A stretch of DNA of 32,793 nt from Paraburkholderia mimosarum LMG 23256 = NBRC 106338 (GTDB taxonomy: Bacteria > Pseudomonadota > Gammaproteobacteria > Burkholderiales > Burkholderiaceae): contig NZ_BBJJ01000071.1 in the NCBI RefSeq assembly GCF_000739815.1, positions 1-32,793 on the forward strand. Reading direction: 5' to 3'. Positions 15,405 through 30,046 of the stretch are shown here, piece after piece. Within the stretch, counting starts at the first letter, position 1; each line of letters begins with the position of its first letter. A model generated the notes under the pieces. The model ran no database searches, had not been told where the DNA came from, and worked only from the letters and a program-made list of their open reading frames with translations. The position numbers and the translations under genes are program-made.

Positions 15405-17564
15405 TCAGGCAGCAGCGCCGTCGCCCGGTGCCCTCGCCCTCTCGTAGTCGTCCACGATGCCCAGCAGCGTATCGAGATCAGCTGGTTTTACGAGGTAATG
15501 ATCGATTCCGGAGTCGGATGCGCGGTGCCGGTGTTCCTGCTGGCTATAGCCACTGATCGCAATGATGAGGCTTCGCGGCAACGACTCGTCCGTGCGCAGC
15601 CGGTGCGCCACATCGAAGCCCGTCATGCCTGGCAAACCGATGTCGAGCAGAACGACATCCGGCAGGAAAGTCTTCGCCAGGACGAGAGCCGCAGGACCAT
15701 CCGACGCGCGCTGGACCCGATGCCCGTGAATGCGCAGAATGGCTTCGAGGCTTTCCGCCGTGGCCGCCATGTCGTCGACCACGAGGATGCGCAGACCCTG
15801 GCTGCGTCGAATCGGCACCACGTTCAGCCGCTTGTCAGGCGAATCTTCGACTGCGCGCGCCGGCAGCCGCACCGTGAACCGGCTACCTTTTCCCAGCCCG
15901 TCGCTCTTGCACTGCACGCTCCCGCCGTGCATCTCCGTCAAGTGGCGCACGAGTGTGAGCCCGATACCCAAGCCACCCTGGGCCCGATCCAGCGAGGTCT
16001 TCCCCTGGGCGAAAAGCTCGAACACATGGGGCAAAAACGCCGGATCGATGCCCTCGCCCTCATCGGACACGACGATCGTGGCCGTCGTTCCGTCATGCTC
16101 GGCCGAAATGCGCACGCGGCCACCCGGCGGCGTAAATTTCGATGCGTTGTTGAGCAGGTTGGCGAACACCTGGGACAGCCGCACGATGTCACCGTCGATG
16201 ACAACGTCCGTCCCTGACGTTTCACGCGTCAGCGATTGCGATCGCGCGGCATAGTTAGGTCTGCTTGTCTCTATTGCCCGATCGATCACCGCCGAAAGCA
16301 GGACGGGCTCTGTGCGCAGCGTGATGACGCCGCGTGCGATCCGCGAAACGTCGAGCAGATCGTCAACGATTCGCACCAGATGTTCCGCCTGGGTTCCGAT
16401 CAGGTTGCTGGCCCAGCTCAACACCTGCGCGTCAGTCGGTCTTGCGCTTCGCATGACGGCCACTGCGTTGACGATGGGCGCGAGCGGGTTGCGCAGTTCA
16501 TGGGCGAGCATCGCCAGAAATTCGTTCTTGCGCCGGTCTCCATCGCGGATTGCGGAAAAAAGCGAGGCGTTTTCCAACGCGATCGCCGCGCGGCTGACGA
16601 ATTCATGCGTGACCGACGCATCGTCGAGCCGTTCGCTCGACCGGCGAATACCGAGCACGATGACCGACGGCTGGGCCGCGTCGGTCAGCAACGGATACGC
16701 CGTCATCTCGTCCAGGTCGAGCAATACCTCGCAACAGGTGTTGTCGTCCTGGATGAATGCCAGGACTGGCCGCCCTTCGACCTGGAGGTGAGCCGGCTGC
16801 CCTGTTGACAGCGTCTCGCGCACGAGTTTGTCCAGATCCGGCAAAGGCAGAACCCGGTATTGCCGCATGCCGGCACTGCCGCTGCGGGGGTCCGCATAGG
16901 CCGAATTCGCGATGCACGCGACGGTTCGCGGCGCGTGCCCCTCTCCCGCCGACAAAACGAGTACCGCCGCGTCGGCCAGCGCGGGCACGGGCAACTCGAC
17001 GATGTTCGCGACGGTATCGTCGACTTCCAGCGAGCGGGTCAGCGCCTGGCTCGCGCGCGCGAGGAAATCCGCCCTGAGCCGTGCCTGTTCTGCCGCGGCG
17101 CGCTGAAACTCCGCCGTCGCCAGTGCTTCGCGTTCCGCGGCACGCGCGATCAACTGATTGCGCATGCGGTACATATCGACGAATACGCGCACCTTCGCCC
17201 GCAGGATCTCGGGCACGACAGGCGAAGAGATGTAATCGACGGCGCCGAGCGAATAGCCTCGCGACATTTCGCTCTCGTCGACGTATGCGGTGATGAAGAT
17301 GATCGGCGTGCGCGCCGTTCGCCGATACGAACGCATCATCGAGGCGGTTTCCAGGCCGTCCATGTCCGGCATGTTGACGTCGAGCAGGATCACTGCGAAA
17401 TCCTGCTCGAGAACCGCCGCGAGGGCAGCACGCCCGGATGAAACCGTCACGATGTTTTCGCCGAGCTCTTCGAGCACGCTGCGCAGGACGAAATGCTGCG
17501 CCGGGACGTCGTCGACGACGAGGATATTGACCTGGTCGCCGTCCTCCCGGGAATGCGTTTGCAT
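15405..17564 (-). CDS. Hybrid sensor kinase: receiver-GAF-HisKA-HATPase-receiver
   Basis: This 719-residue cytosolic protein has an N-terminal receiver domain (Asp62 in LLDVNMPDMDG), a short coiled coil (about 135-170) and a GAF-like domain (about 175-335). The HisKA domain has His355 in MLAHELRNPLAP, the HATPase shows NLLNNASKFTPPGG and GLGIGLTLVRHL, and a C-terminal receiver has Asp641 in LLDIGLPGMTG. In the first receiver the usual Lys-Pro is replaced by Ser-Pro (YISSPVVPEI). ATG 17564 is chosen because AGGAG lies six bases upstream; the longer frame would overlap the upstream gene. It directly follows the large HAMP kinase gene, so the two likely form one phosphorelay. No output DNA-binding domain is encoded nearby. 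Confidence 0.9.
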   Translation of the reverse strand: MQTHSREDGDQVNILVVDDVPAQHFVLRSVLEELGENIVTVSSGRAALAAVLEQDFAVILLDVNMPDMDGLETASMMRSYRRTARTPIIFITAYVDESEMSRGYSLGAVDYISSPVVPEILRAKVRVFVDMYRMRNQLIARAAEREALATAEFQRAAAEQARLRADFLARASQALTRSLEVDDTVANIVELPVPALADAAVLVLSAGEGHAPRTVACIANSAYADPRSGSAGMRQYRVLPLPDLDKLVRETLSTGQPAHLQVEGRPVLAFIQDDNTCCEVLLDLDEMTAYPLLTDAAQPSVIVLGIRRSSERLDDASVTHEFVSRAAIALENASLFSAIRDGDRRKNEFLAMLAHELRNPLAPIVNAVAVMRSARPTDAQVLSWASNLIGTQAEHLVRIVDDLLDVSRIARGVITLRTEPVLLSAVIDRAIETSRPNYAARSQSLTRETSGTDVVIDGDIVRLSQVFANLLNNASKFTPPGGRVRISAEHDGTTATIVVSDEGEGIDPAFLPHVFELFAQGKTSLDRAQGGLGIGLTLVRHLTEMHGGSVQCKSDGLGKGSRFTVRLPARAVEDSPDKRLNVVPIRRSQGLRILVVDDMAATAESLEAILRIHGHRVQRASDGPAALVLAKTFLPDVVLLDIGLPGMTGFDVAHRLRTDESLPRSLIIAISGYSQQEHRHRASDSGIDHYLVKPADLDTLLGIVDDYERARAPGDGAAA

Positions 17565-17572
17565 GGTCGCTC

Positions 17573-23623
<6,051 letters not shown>

Positions 23624-23754
23624 TTCTTCACCTCCTGGCCTACGAAGGCCTGGCAAAGCCTTGGGGCGCACGAGTGCGCGTCGGGTGTCGAACCGATTGA
23701 TGCTACCGCAACGCTAACCGAATTGCGGCGGACAAGGTGTAACCCGAACGTTGC

Positions 23755-23769
23755 GCAATTGCCGTGCCC
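23755..23769 (-). promoter_or_regulatory. Candidate sigma-54 (-24/-12) promoter for the kinase operon
   Basis: Read on the minus strand the sequence is GGGCACGGCAATTGC, which fits the RpoN consensus GGCACG-N4-TTGC with the invariant GG and GC ten bases apart. It would start transcription near 23742, about 120 bases ahead of the ATG. No activator binding site can be assigned, so this is a candidate only. Confidence 0.35.
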
Positions 23770-24030
23770 GAGGCTTTCGTTTTGGCAAATTCAGCGGCTG
23801 GCCTACGCGTGATTCCATCAGCGGAATGGCGCGTCTGAGCTTGGGAAGCATGGATGGGTGTTGGACTTCAGTCCCGGAATGCGGCGCGTCACGTTTGCGC
23901 ACCGTCCACGAGCAGGACGGTCAGGGCCTTTGCGGACGATCGTACGACTATGCACCTGTGATGCTCGTATTTGCGTAGGGTGCCTGGCCTTGCAGGCAGA
24001 CTGCGTGGCGTAGCCCGGTTTGACACCGGC

Positions 24031-24077
24031 ACGCAGCGGTGAACCCGGCGCCTGAGGCCGGCCGTACACCGCTGCGT
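24031..24077 (-). terminator. Inverted repeat downstream of the pyrimidine operon
   Basis: Perfect 11-base arms, ACGCAGCGGTG (24031-24041) and CACCGCTGCGT (24067-24077), flank a 25-base loop that can form a further small CGGC/GCCG stem. The structure begins about 43 bases past the dihydropyrimidinase stop in the direction of transcription. No T-run follows, so it is either a non-canonical terminator or an RNA 3' end stabiliser. Confidence 0.4.
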
Positions 24078-24119
24078 AGCAGCTATTCGTCAGTCTGACG
24101 AGCAGTGCGGGAAAAGCGG

Positions 24120-25577
24120 CTAGTTCGACGCGTCCCCCTCCCGATGCACGGGCTGCGTCTCCTTGAGGCTTTTCGCAAGCCGGGACGCCTGCAGGTAGCC
24201 AGGATTCGCGGGCCGCTCGAGGTAACGCCCGGCGCCGCGCCGCGCACGCAGGTCGCCGTCGGCCCAGACGAGTTCGCCCTGCGAGATCGTGTGCGTGGGC
24301 ACGCCGCGCACCGTCATGCCTTCGAAGACGTTGAAGTCGACGTTCTGGTGGTGCGTCTTCACCGAGATCGTACGCGTGGCCTGCGGATCCCATACGACGA
24401 GGTCGGCGTCGGCGCCCGCCGCTACCGTGCCCTTGCGCGGATACAGATTGAAGATCTGCGCGGCATTGGTCGACGTGACCCGCACGAATTCGTTCGGCGT
24501 CAGCCGGCCCGTGTTCACGCCTTGATCCCACAGCACCGCCATGCGATCCTCCACACCGCCGCAACCGTTCGGAATCCTTGTGAAATCGTTGCGGCCCATC
24601 GCCTTCTGCGAAGCGCAGAACACGCAGTGGTCGGTTGCCGTCGTGTGGAGCAAGCCGCCTTGAAGCCCGCGCCAGAGCGCGTCGCGATGCTCCTTCGTGC
24701 GGAACGGCGGGCTCATGACATGGGCTGCGGCGCGCGTCCAGTCCGGATCGCGATAGACCGACTCGTCGATCACCAGATGCCCCGCGAGCACCTCGCCGAA
24801 CACGCGCTGGCCTTCGCTGCGCGCGCGGGCGATGGCTTCCAGCGCCTCTTTCGCCGAGACGTGCACGATATACACCGGCACGCCCAGCACCTGCGCGATG
24901 CGAATGGCGCGATTCGCCGCCTCGCCCTCGACTTCGGGCGGCCTTGAAAGCGGATGCGCCTCGGGCCCGGTGAAACCGCGCGCAAGCAGTTGACGTTGCA
25001 GCTGGAACACGAGTTCGCCGTTTTCCGCATGCACGGTGGGCAACGCGCCCAGTTCGAGCGAGCGCGCGAAGCTGTTCACGAGAACTTCGTCGTCGGCCAT
25101 GATGGCGTTCTTGTACGCCATGAAGTGCTTGAAGCTCGACACGCCGTGTTCATTCACGAGCAGGCCCATGTCGCGATGCACCGTTTCGTCCCACCACGTC
25201 ACCGCTACGTGAAAACCGTAGTCGGCGGCGGCCTTTTCCGCCCAGCCGCGCCACTCGCGAAACGCGTCCATGAGCGGCTGCTTCGGATTCGGAATCACGA
25301 AGTCGATGATCGACGTCGTGCCGCCCGCCAGGCCCGCCGCCGTGCCCGTGTAGAAGTCGTCGCTCGCCGTCGTACCCATGAACGGCAGTTCCATGTGCGT
25401 GTGCGGGTCGATGCCGCCCGGCATCACGTACTGGCCGCCCGCGTCGACCACGGTCGCGCCTGCGGGCGCGTCGAGGTTCTCGCCTAGGGCCACGATCACG
25501 CCGTTTTCGCAGAGCACGTCCGCGCGCCAGCTCTTGTCCGCATTGACGACGGTGCCGCCTCGAATCAGGATCGCCAT
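24120..25577 (-). CDS. hydA: Dihydropyrimidinase (D-hydantoinase)
   Basis: This 485-residue amidohydrolase opens 5,6-dihydrouracil or dihydrothymine to N-carbamoyl-beta-alanine or its methyl derivative. The binuclear metal site is visible: DPHTHMELPF (His59, His61), the carboxylated lysine Lys150 in SSFKHFMAYKN, His182 in TVHAENGE, His in YIVHVSAKEA and Asp in TTATDHCVF. Length and motif positions match characterised dihydropyrimidinases almost exactly. AAGGAG lies ten bases before ATG 25577. It is the last gene of the operon, 43 bases after the permease gene. The surrounding pathway genes favour true dihydropyrimidinase over a hydantoinase of unknown role. Confidence 0.94.
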   Translation of the reverse strand: MAILIRGGTVVNADKSWRADVLCENGVIVALGENLDAPAGATVVDAGGQYVMPGGIDPHTHMELPFMGTTASDDFYTGTAAGLAGGTTSIIDFVIPNPKQPLMDAFREWRGWAEKAAADYGFHVAVTWWDETVHRDMGLLVNEHGVSSFKHFMAYKNAIMADDEVLVNSFARSLELGALPTVHAENGELVFQLQRQLLARGFTGPEAHPLSRPPEVEGEAANRAIRIAQVLGVPVYIVHVSAKEALEAIARARSEGQRVFGEVLAGHLVIDESVYRDPDWTRAAAHVMSPPFRTKEHRDALWRGLQGGLLHTTATDHCVFCASQKAMGRNDFTRIPNGCGGVEDRMAVLWDQGVNTGRLTPNEFVRVTSTNAAQIFNLYPRKGTVAAGADADLVVWDPQATRTISVKTHHQNVDFNVFEGMTVRGVPTHTISQGELVWADGDLRARRGAGRYLERPANPGYLQASRLAKSLKETQPVHREGDASN

Positions 25578-25620
25578 GATGCCAAGTCTCCTTCAGTTAG
25601 ACGAATTCACGTGCCACGGC

Positions 25621-27123
25621 TCACGCGCTCGCGACGCTCGGTCGCCGGCTCTTGCCGAGCTTCATCATCACGCCGTACACGAGTGCCGCGATGGCGAGCC
25701 CGACGAACCACGCATAGGTGTAAATGCTTTTGAACGCGTCGGGCACGGACGGAAATACATTCGGGAACGCGGTGTTGAGAAAACCCGGCAGGTTGGGCAG
25801 CACGCCTGCGAGCAGCGCGATCACCGCAGCCGGATTCCAGCCGTTCGAGTAGGCGTATTCGCCGTTTTCGTCGAAGAGCTGCGCCGTATCGAGGCGCGTG
25901 CCGCGAACGAGGAAATAATCGACGATGAGAATGCCGGCCACGGGGCCGAGCAGCGCCGAATAGCCGACGAGCCAGGTGAAGATATAGCCCTGCGTGGTGG
26001 CGAGAATCTTCCACGGCATCATCACGATGGCAATGCCCGCGGTGATGAGGCCGCCCGTCTTGTATGAAATCGCCTTGGGCCAGAGGCTCGAAAAATCATA
26101 GGCCGGGCCGACGAGATTCGCGGCGAGATTGCAGCACATCGTGTCCAGCGTGAGGATGACGAGCGCGATGCCCACCCCCACGCCTTCCATGCGGCTGGTG
26201 AGATCGATGGGATCCCAGATGGCCTTGCCATAGATCACCACGGTTGCCGAAGTCACGACCACGGAAACCACCGAGAGTAGCGCCATCGGAATGGGCAGAC
26301 CGATGGCCTGGCCCACGAACTGGTCCTTTTGTGTCTTCGCGAAACGCGTGAAGTCGGGAATGTTGAGCGCCAGCGTGGCCCAGAAGCCCACCATGGCCGT
26401 GAGGCTCGGCCAGAACGTCGCCCAGAAGAGGCCCGCCTTCTTGCCGCCGGCTGCGAACTGCGATGGTTGCGACAGCATCGAACCCACGCCGCCCGCCTTC
26501 GAGCAGGCCCACCAAACCAGCACTGCGCACATCACGACCTTGATCGGCGCAGACCAGCTTTCGAGCCAGCGGATCGAGTCGGTGCCGTGCAGGATGAAAT
26601 AGAGCTGGAGCACCCAGAACACCAGGAAGCACGCGCCCTGACCGATCGAGATGCCGAGAAACGGCAGCGCGTCGCCTACGAGCGCGTTGTGCGTGAGGAT
26701 GTTGGCGAGCGTATAGATGGCGCTGCCGCCGAGCCATGACTGAATGCCATACCAGCCGCATGCCACGATGGCGCGCAGCATGGCGGGCAGCTTCGCGCCC
26801 TGGGTGCCGAACGAGGAACGCACCAGCACCGCGTACGGAATCCCGTACTTCGTCCCTGCGTGCCCGATCAGCAACATCGGCACGAGCACGATGAGATTGC
26901 CGAGCAACACGGTCAGCACGGATTGCCACGGCGACATGCCCTGCTCGGTCAACCCCGCCGCGAGCATGTACGAGGCGATGTTCATCACCATGCCTACCCA
27001 CAGCGCCGCGAAGTGATACCAGCGCCACGTGCGCTGCGCAGTGCCCGTCGGCGCCAGGTCGTCGTTGTATAACTCGCTTTCGGTGCGCCGCGTTGAAGCG
27101 TCGACTGCCAATGGCTGACTCAT
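25621..27123 (-). CDS. NCS1 family nucleobase:cation symporter (uracil/allantoin/cytosine permease type)
   Basis: This 500-residue membrane protein has about twelve hydrophobic segments and NCS1 features: NDDLAPTGTAQRTWRWYHFA at the N-terminus, then AALWVGMVMNIASYMLAAGL, GTKYGIPYAVLVRSSFGTQG, and ALNIPDFTRFAKTQKDQFVG in the middle. NCS1 proteins import purine or pyrimidine bases, hydantoins or allantoin with H+ or Na+. Its place between preA and dihydropyrimidinase in one operon points to uracil, thymine or a dihydropyrimidine as substrate. GGAG lies about ten bases before ATG 27123. Substrate cannot be decided from sequence alone. Confidence 0.9.
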   Translation of the reverse strand: MSQPLAVDASTRRTESELYNDDLAPTGTAQRTWRWYHFAALWVGMVMNIASYMLAAGLTEQGMSPWQSVLTVLLGNLIVLVPMLLIGHAGTKYGIPYAVLVRSSFGTQGAKLPAMLRAIVACGWYGIQSWLGGSAIYTLANILTHNALVGDALPFLGISIGQGACFLVFWVLQLYFILHGTDSIRWLESWSAPIKVVMCAVLVWWACSKAGGVGSMLSQPSQFAAGGKKAGLFWATFWPSLTAMVGFWATLALNIPDFTRFAKTQKDQFVGQAIGLPIPMALLSVVSVVVTSATVVIYGKAIWDPIDLTSRMEGVGVGIALVILTLDTMCCNLAANLVGPAYDFSSLWPKAISYKTGGLITAGIAIVMMPWKILATTQGYIFTWLVGYSALLGPVAGILIVDYFLVRGTRLDTAQLFDENGEYAYSNGWNPAAVIALLAGVLPNLPGFLNTAFPNVFPSVPDAFKSIYTYAWFVGLAIAALVYGVMMKLGKSRRPSVASA

Positions 27124-27177
27124 GGTTGGGGTTCTCCGTGACTTGTCGTTGATGTGGTTCGGTTCGGCTCTAATGTG

Positions 27178-28455
27178 TCAGGCGGCTTCTGGATCGGCCA
27201 CGCGCGCCGGGTTATTCGGATGCGTGGTCCAGTTCGCGTATCGGCCGGAGTCGACGCGCTCCATCGTGATGCATTGATCGACCGGGCACACATGCATGCA
27301 TAAATTGCACCCGACGCAATTCGCATCGACCACCTCGAAGTGGCGCTCGCCGTCGCGCGTGGCGGTAATCGCCTGATGCGAGGTGTCCTCGCAGGCGATA
27401 TGGCACAGGCCGCACTGGATGCAGCGGTCCTGATCGATGCGCGCCTTGATGTCGTAGTTGAGGTTCAGATATTGCCAGTCGGTGACGTTGGGCACGGCGC
27501 GGCCGCGTATCGCGTCCAGATTGGCGTAGCCTTTGTCATCCATCCAGTTCGACAATCCATCGATCATGTCGTTGACGATCCGGAATCCATAGTGCATCGC
27601 CGCGGTGCAGACCTGCACGCTTCCCGCACCCAGCACGATGAATTCGGCGGCGTCGCGCCAATCGGAAATGCCGCCGATGCCGGAAATGGGCAAACCTTGC
27701 GTCTGCGGGTCGCGTGCGATCTCGGCAACCATGTGCAGCGCGATGGGCTTCGCGGCGGGACCGCAATAGCCGCCATGCGTGCCTTTGCCGTCCACGGTGG
27801 GCAGCGGCGCCATCACGTCGAGATCGACGCCCACGATCGAATTGATCGTATTGATGAGCGAGACACCATCCGCTCCGCCCTTCATCGCCGCGCGCGCGCC
27901 GTGGCGAATGTCGGTGACGTTAGGCGTGAGTTTCACGAGGCAAGGCAGGCGCGTGCCCTCCTTCACCCAGCGCGTGACCATTTCGATGTACTCCGGCACC
28001 TGGCCCACGGCCGCGCCCATGCCGCGCTCGCTCATGCCATGCGGGCAGCCGAAGTTGAGCTCCACCGCATCGGCGCCGGTGTCTTCGACCTGCGGCAGAA
28101 TCCATTTCCAGTCCTGCTCGGTGCACGGCACCATCAGCGAGACGATGAGCGCCCGGTCGGGCCAGTCGCGCTTGACCTGAGCGATTTCCTTGAGGTTCAC
28201 GTCGAGCGGCCGGTCGGTGATGAGCTCGATGTTGTTGAGACCCGCGATGCGCTGGCCGCGCCACGTCGTGGCACCGTAGCGCGAGCTCACGTTCACCACG
28301 TGCGGGTCGAGCCCCAGCGTCTTCCAGACCACGCCGCCCCAGCCGGCCTCGAAGGCGCGGTTCACGTTGTATGCCTTGTCGGTGGGCGGCGCCGAGGCGA
28401 GCCAGAACGGGTTGGGCGATTCGATGCCGGCAATCGTGCAGCGCAGGTCGGCCAT
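27178..28455 (-). CDS. preA: NAD-dependent dihydropyrimidine dehydrogenase, subunit PreA
   Basis: This 425-residue protein pairs an FMN TIM barrel with two C-terminal [4Fe-4S] motifs: Cys345-x2-Cys348-x2-Cys351-x3-Cys355 and Cys380-x2-Cys383-x2-Cys386-x3-Cys390. It corresponds to the C-terminal half of mammalian dihydropyrimidine dehydrogenase and reduces uracil or thymine together with PreT. The active-site loop is NFGCPHGMSERGMGAAVGQ (134-152); the position of the mammalian general-acid Cys is Val150. ATG 28455 is chosen because AGGAG lies upstream and the family N-terminus MADLRCTIAGIESPNPF begins there; the frame is open further upstream without homology. It lies 61 bases after preT. Confidence 0.93.
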   Translation of the reverse strand: MADLRCTIAGIESPNPFWLASAPPTDKAYNVNRAFEAGWGGVVWKTLGLDPHVVNVSSRYGATTWRGQRIAGLNNIELITDRPLDVNLKEIAQVKRDWPDRALIVSLMVPCTEQDWKWILPQVEDTGADAVELNFGCPHGMSERGMGAAVGQVPEYIEMVTRWVKEGTRLPCLVKLTPNVTDIRHGARAAMKGGADGVSLINTINSIVGVDLDVMAPLPTVDGKGTHGGYCGPAAKPIALHMVAEIARDPQTQGLPISGIGGISDWRDAAEFIVLGAGSVQVCTAAMHYGFRIVNDMIDGLSNWMDDKGYANLDAIRGRAVPNVTDWQYLNLNYDIKARIDQDRCIQCGLCHIACEDTSHQAITATRDGERHFEVVDANCVGCNLCMHVCPVDQCITMERVDSGRYANWTTHPNNPARVADPEAA

Positions 28456-28516
28456 GATGCGACTCCTTCGTATGGTCTGGATTCGGTGAGTGCTTCGCGC
28501 GGTTCGAACGGCGCGT

Positions 28517-29911
28517 TCATGCGGCTCTGGCAGATTGACTCGCGAGGTAGCGGTCGATCGCATGCGCCGCGAGCTTGCCGTCCTGCACGGCCTGCACGGT
28601 GAGGTCCGTTGCGCCGTGGCCTGCGCAGTCGCCGCCCGCGAATACGCCCTCGATGGACGTCGCGCCATTCGCATCCACCGCGATGCGCGCACCGCCCGCG
28701 GTGAGCTGCAGCGCATCGAGGCCAGTCAGGCCTTCGGGCAAGAGCTTTTGGCCAATGGCTTTCAACACCATATCGGCTTCCACACGCACGATTTCGCCGG
28801 TGCCGTGCAACGCTCCGCCCGCATCGAGCGCGGTACGCTCGAACTCAACGGCTTGCACATGGCACTCGCCCGTGATGCGCAGCGGCTTCATCCATTCGAC
28901 CAGCACCACGCCCTGTGCGCGTGCGAATTCCTGCTCGACCCACGTGGCGCTCATCTGCGCCGCGCCGCGGCGATACGCGAGCGTCACCTGCTCCGCGCCC
29001 AGTTTGCGGCTTTGCACGGCAGCGTCGATCGCCGTATTGCCGCCGCCGATCACCACCACCTTGCGCCCCACGCCCAATGTCGAAAGATCGTCGGCTTCGC
29101 GCAGGCGTGCGATGAATTCGACAGCGTCGAGCACGCCATCCAGCGTTTCGCCTTCAATGGAGAGCGCATGCGTGCCGCCGAGACCCACGCCGATGAACAC
29201 CGCGTCATACGCGGCTCGCAGTTCCGTAAGTGTGACATCGCGGCCGAGCCGTTGACCCTGACGCAACTCGATCCCGCCAATGGAGAGGAGCCACTGCACC
29301 TCCCGTTGCGCAAAGTCGTCGACGACCTTGTACGCCGCGATGCCATATTCGTTGAGGCCGCCCGGCTTTTCGCGCGCATCGAACACGCTCACGCGATGCC
29401 CGGCGAGCGCAAGCGTGTGGGCGCAGGCAAGACCCGCCGGGCCAGCGCCGACCGCGGCGACGCGCCGGCCCGTCTCGCTGGCGCGTTTGAAGAGCGCGGG
29501 CGCGCCGGTGGCTTCGCGCGCCATCTGGAAGTCGGTGGCATGGCGCTGAAGCGCACCGATCTGCACTGGTTCGCCATCCTGATGATTTCTCACGCACGCG
29601 CCTTCGCAAAGAATCTCCGTCGGGCACACGCGTGAGCACGTGCCGCCCAGCGGGTTCGCGCTCAGGATGTCGCGCGCCGCACCCTTGAGATTGCCGTTGC
29701 CGATCTTGCGGATAAAACCCGGAATGTCGATGCCGGTCGGGCAGGCCGCGACGCACGGCGCATCGTAGCAGTAGTGGCAGCGATCGGCGGCTATCACAGC
29801 CGCGTTGGCCGACAGCGGTGGCGCGACGTCGGCAAAATTGCAGCCTAGCTGCTCGGCGGTGAGGCGGCCTGGGGCGATGCCGTCGGCGGCATTCGAGGTG
29901 GGCTGGGACAT
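28517..29911 (-). CDS. preT: NAD-dependent dihydropyrimidine dehydrogenase, subunit PreT
   Basis: This 464-residue oxidoreductase is of the GltD/DPD N-terminal type. Eight cysteines at 45, 48, 53, 57, 92, 96, 102 and 106 form the iron-sulfur region. A FAD-binding GAGPAG (155-160) and a nucleotide-binding IGGGNTAIDAA (288-298) follow, and the C-terminus has FAGGDCAGHGATDLTVQAVQ. It takes electrons from NAD(P)H and passes them to PreA. ATG 29911 is supported by AAGGAG seven bases upstream; an in-frame ATG at 29968 lacks this. The gene lies 135 bases after the hydrolase gene and 61 bases before preA. Confidence 0.93.
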   Translation of the reverse strand: MSQPTSNAADGIAPGRLTAEQLGCNFADVAPPLSANAAVIAADRCHYCYDAPCVAACPTGIDIPGFIRKIGNGNLKGAARDILSANPLGGTCSRVCPTEILCEGACVRNHQDGEPVQIGALQRHATDFQMAREATGAPALFKRASETGRRVAAVGAGPAGLACAHTLALAGHRVSVFDAREKPGGLNEYGIAAYKVVDDFAQREVQWLLSIGGIELRQGQRLGRDVTLTELRAAYDAVFIGVGLGGTHALSIEGETLDGVLDAVEFIARLREADDLSTLGVGRKVVVIGGGNTAIDAAVQSRKLGAEQVTLAYRRGAAQMSATWVEQEFARAQGVVLVEWMKPLRITGECHVQAVEFERTALDAGGALHGTGEIVRVEADMVLKAIGQKLLPEGLTGLDALQLTAGGARIAVDANGATSIEGVFAGGDCAGHGATDLTVQAVQDGKLAAHAIDRYLASQSARAA

Positions 29912-30046
29912 CCGGATGCTCCTTGCGAGACGAAACACGGGTCCGCCGGCTGCGCGTGAGGCGCGCAACCGGTACGTGGGGAGAACTGGAGAGACAGCGC
30001 GGCTCCTGGACCGCTTGCTTTTGCGACTATGTTTGCGTCAAGGGCG

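Larger units (their letters stand above)
23624..24119. other. 496-base intergenic region upstream of the HAMP kinase operon
   Basis: I see no gene here; short open frames on both strands have no recognisable content. The region should hold the promoter of the kinase operon, with a sigma-54-like candidate at 23755-23769, and the transcript end of the pyrimidine operon, with an inverted repeat at 24031-24077. Confidence 0.6.
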
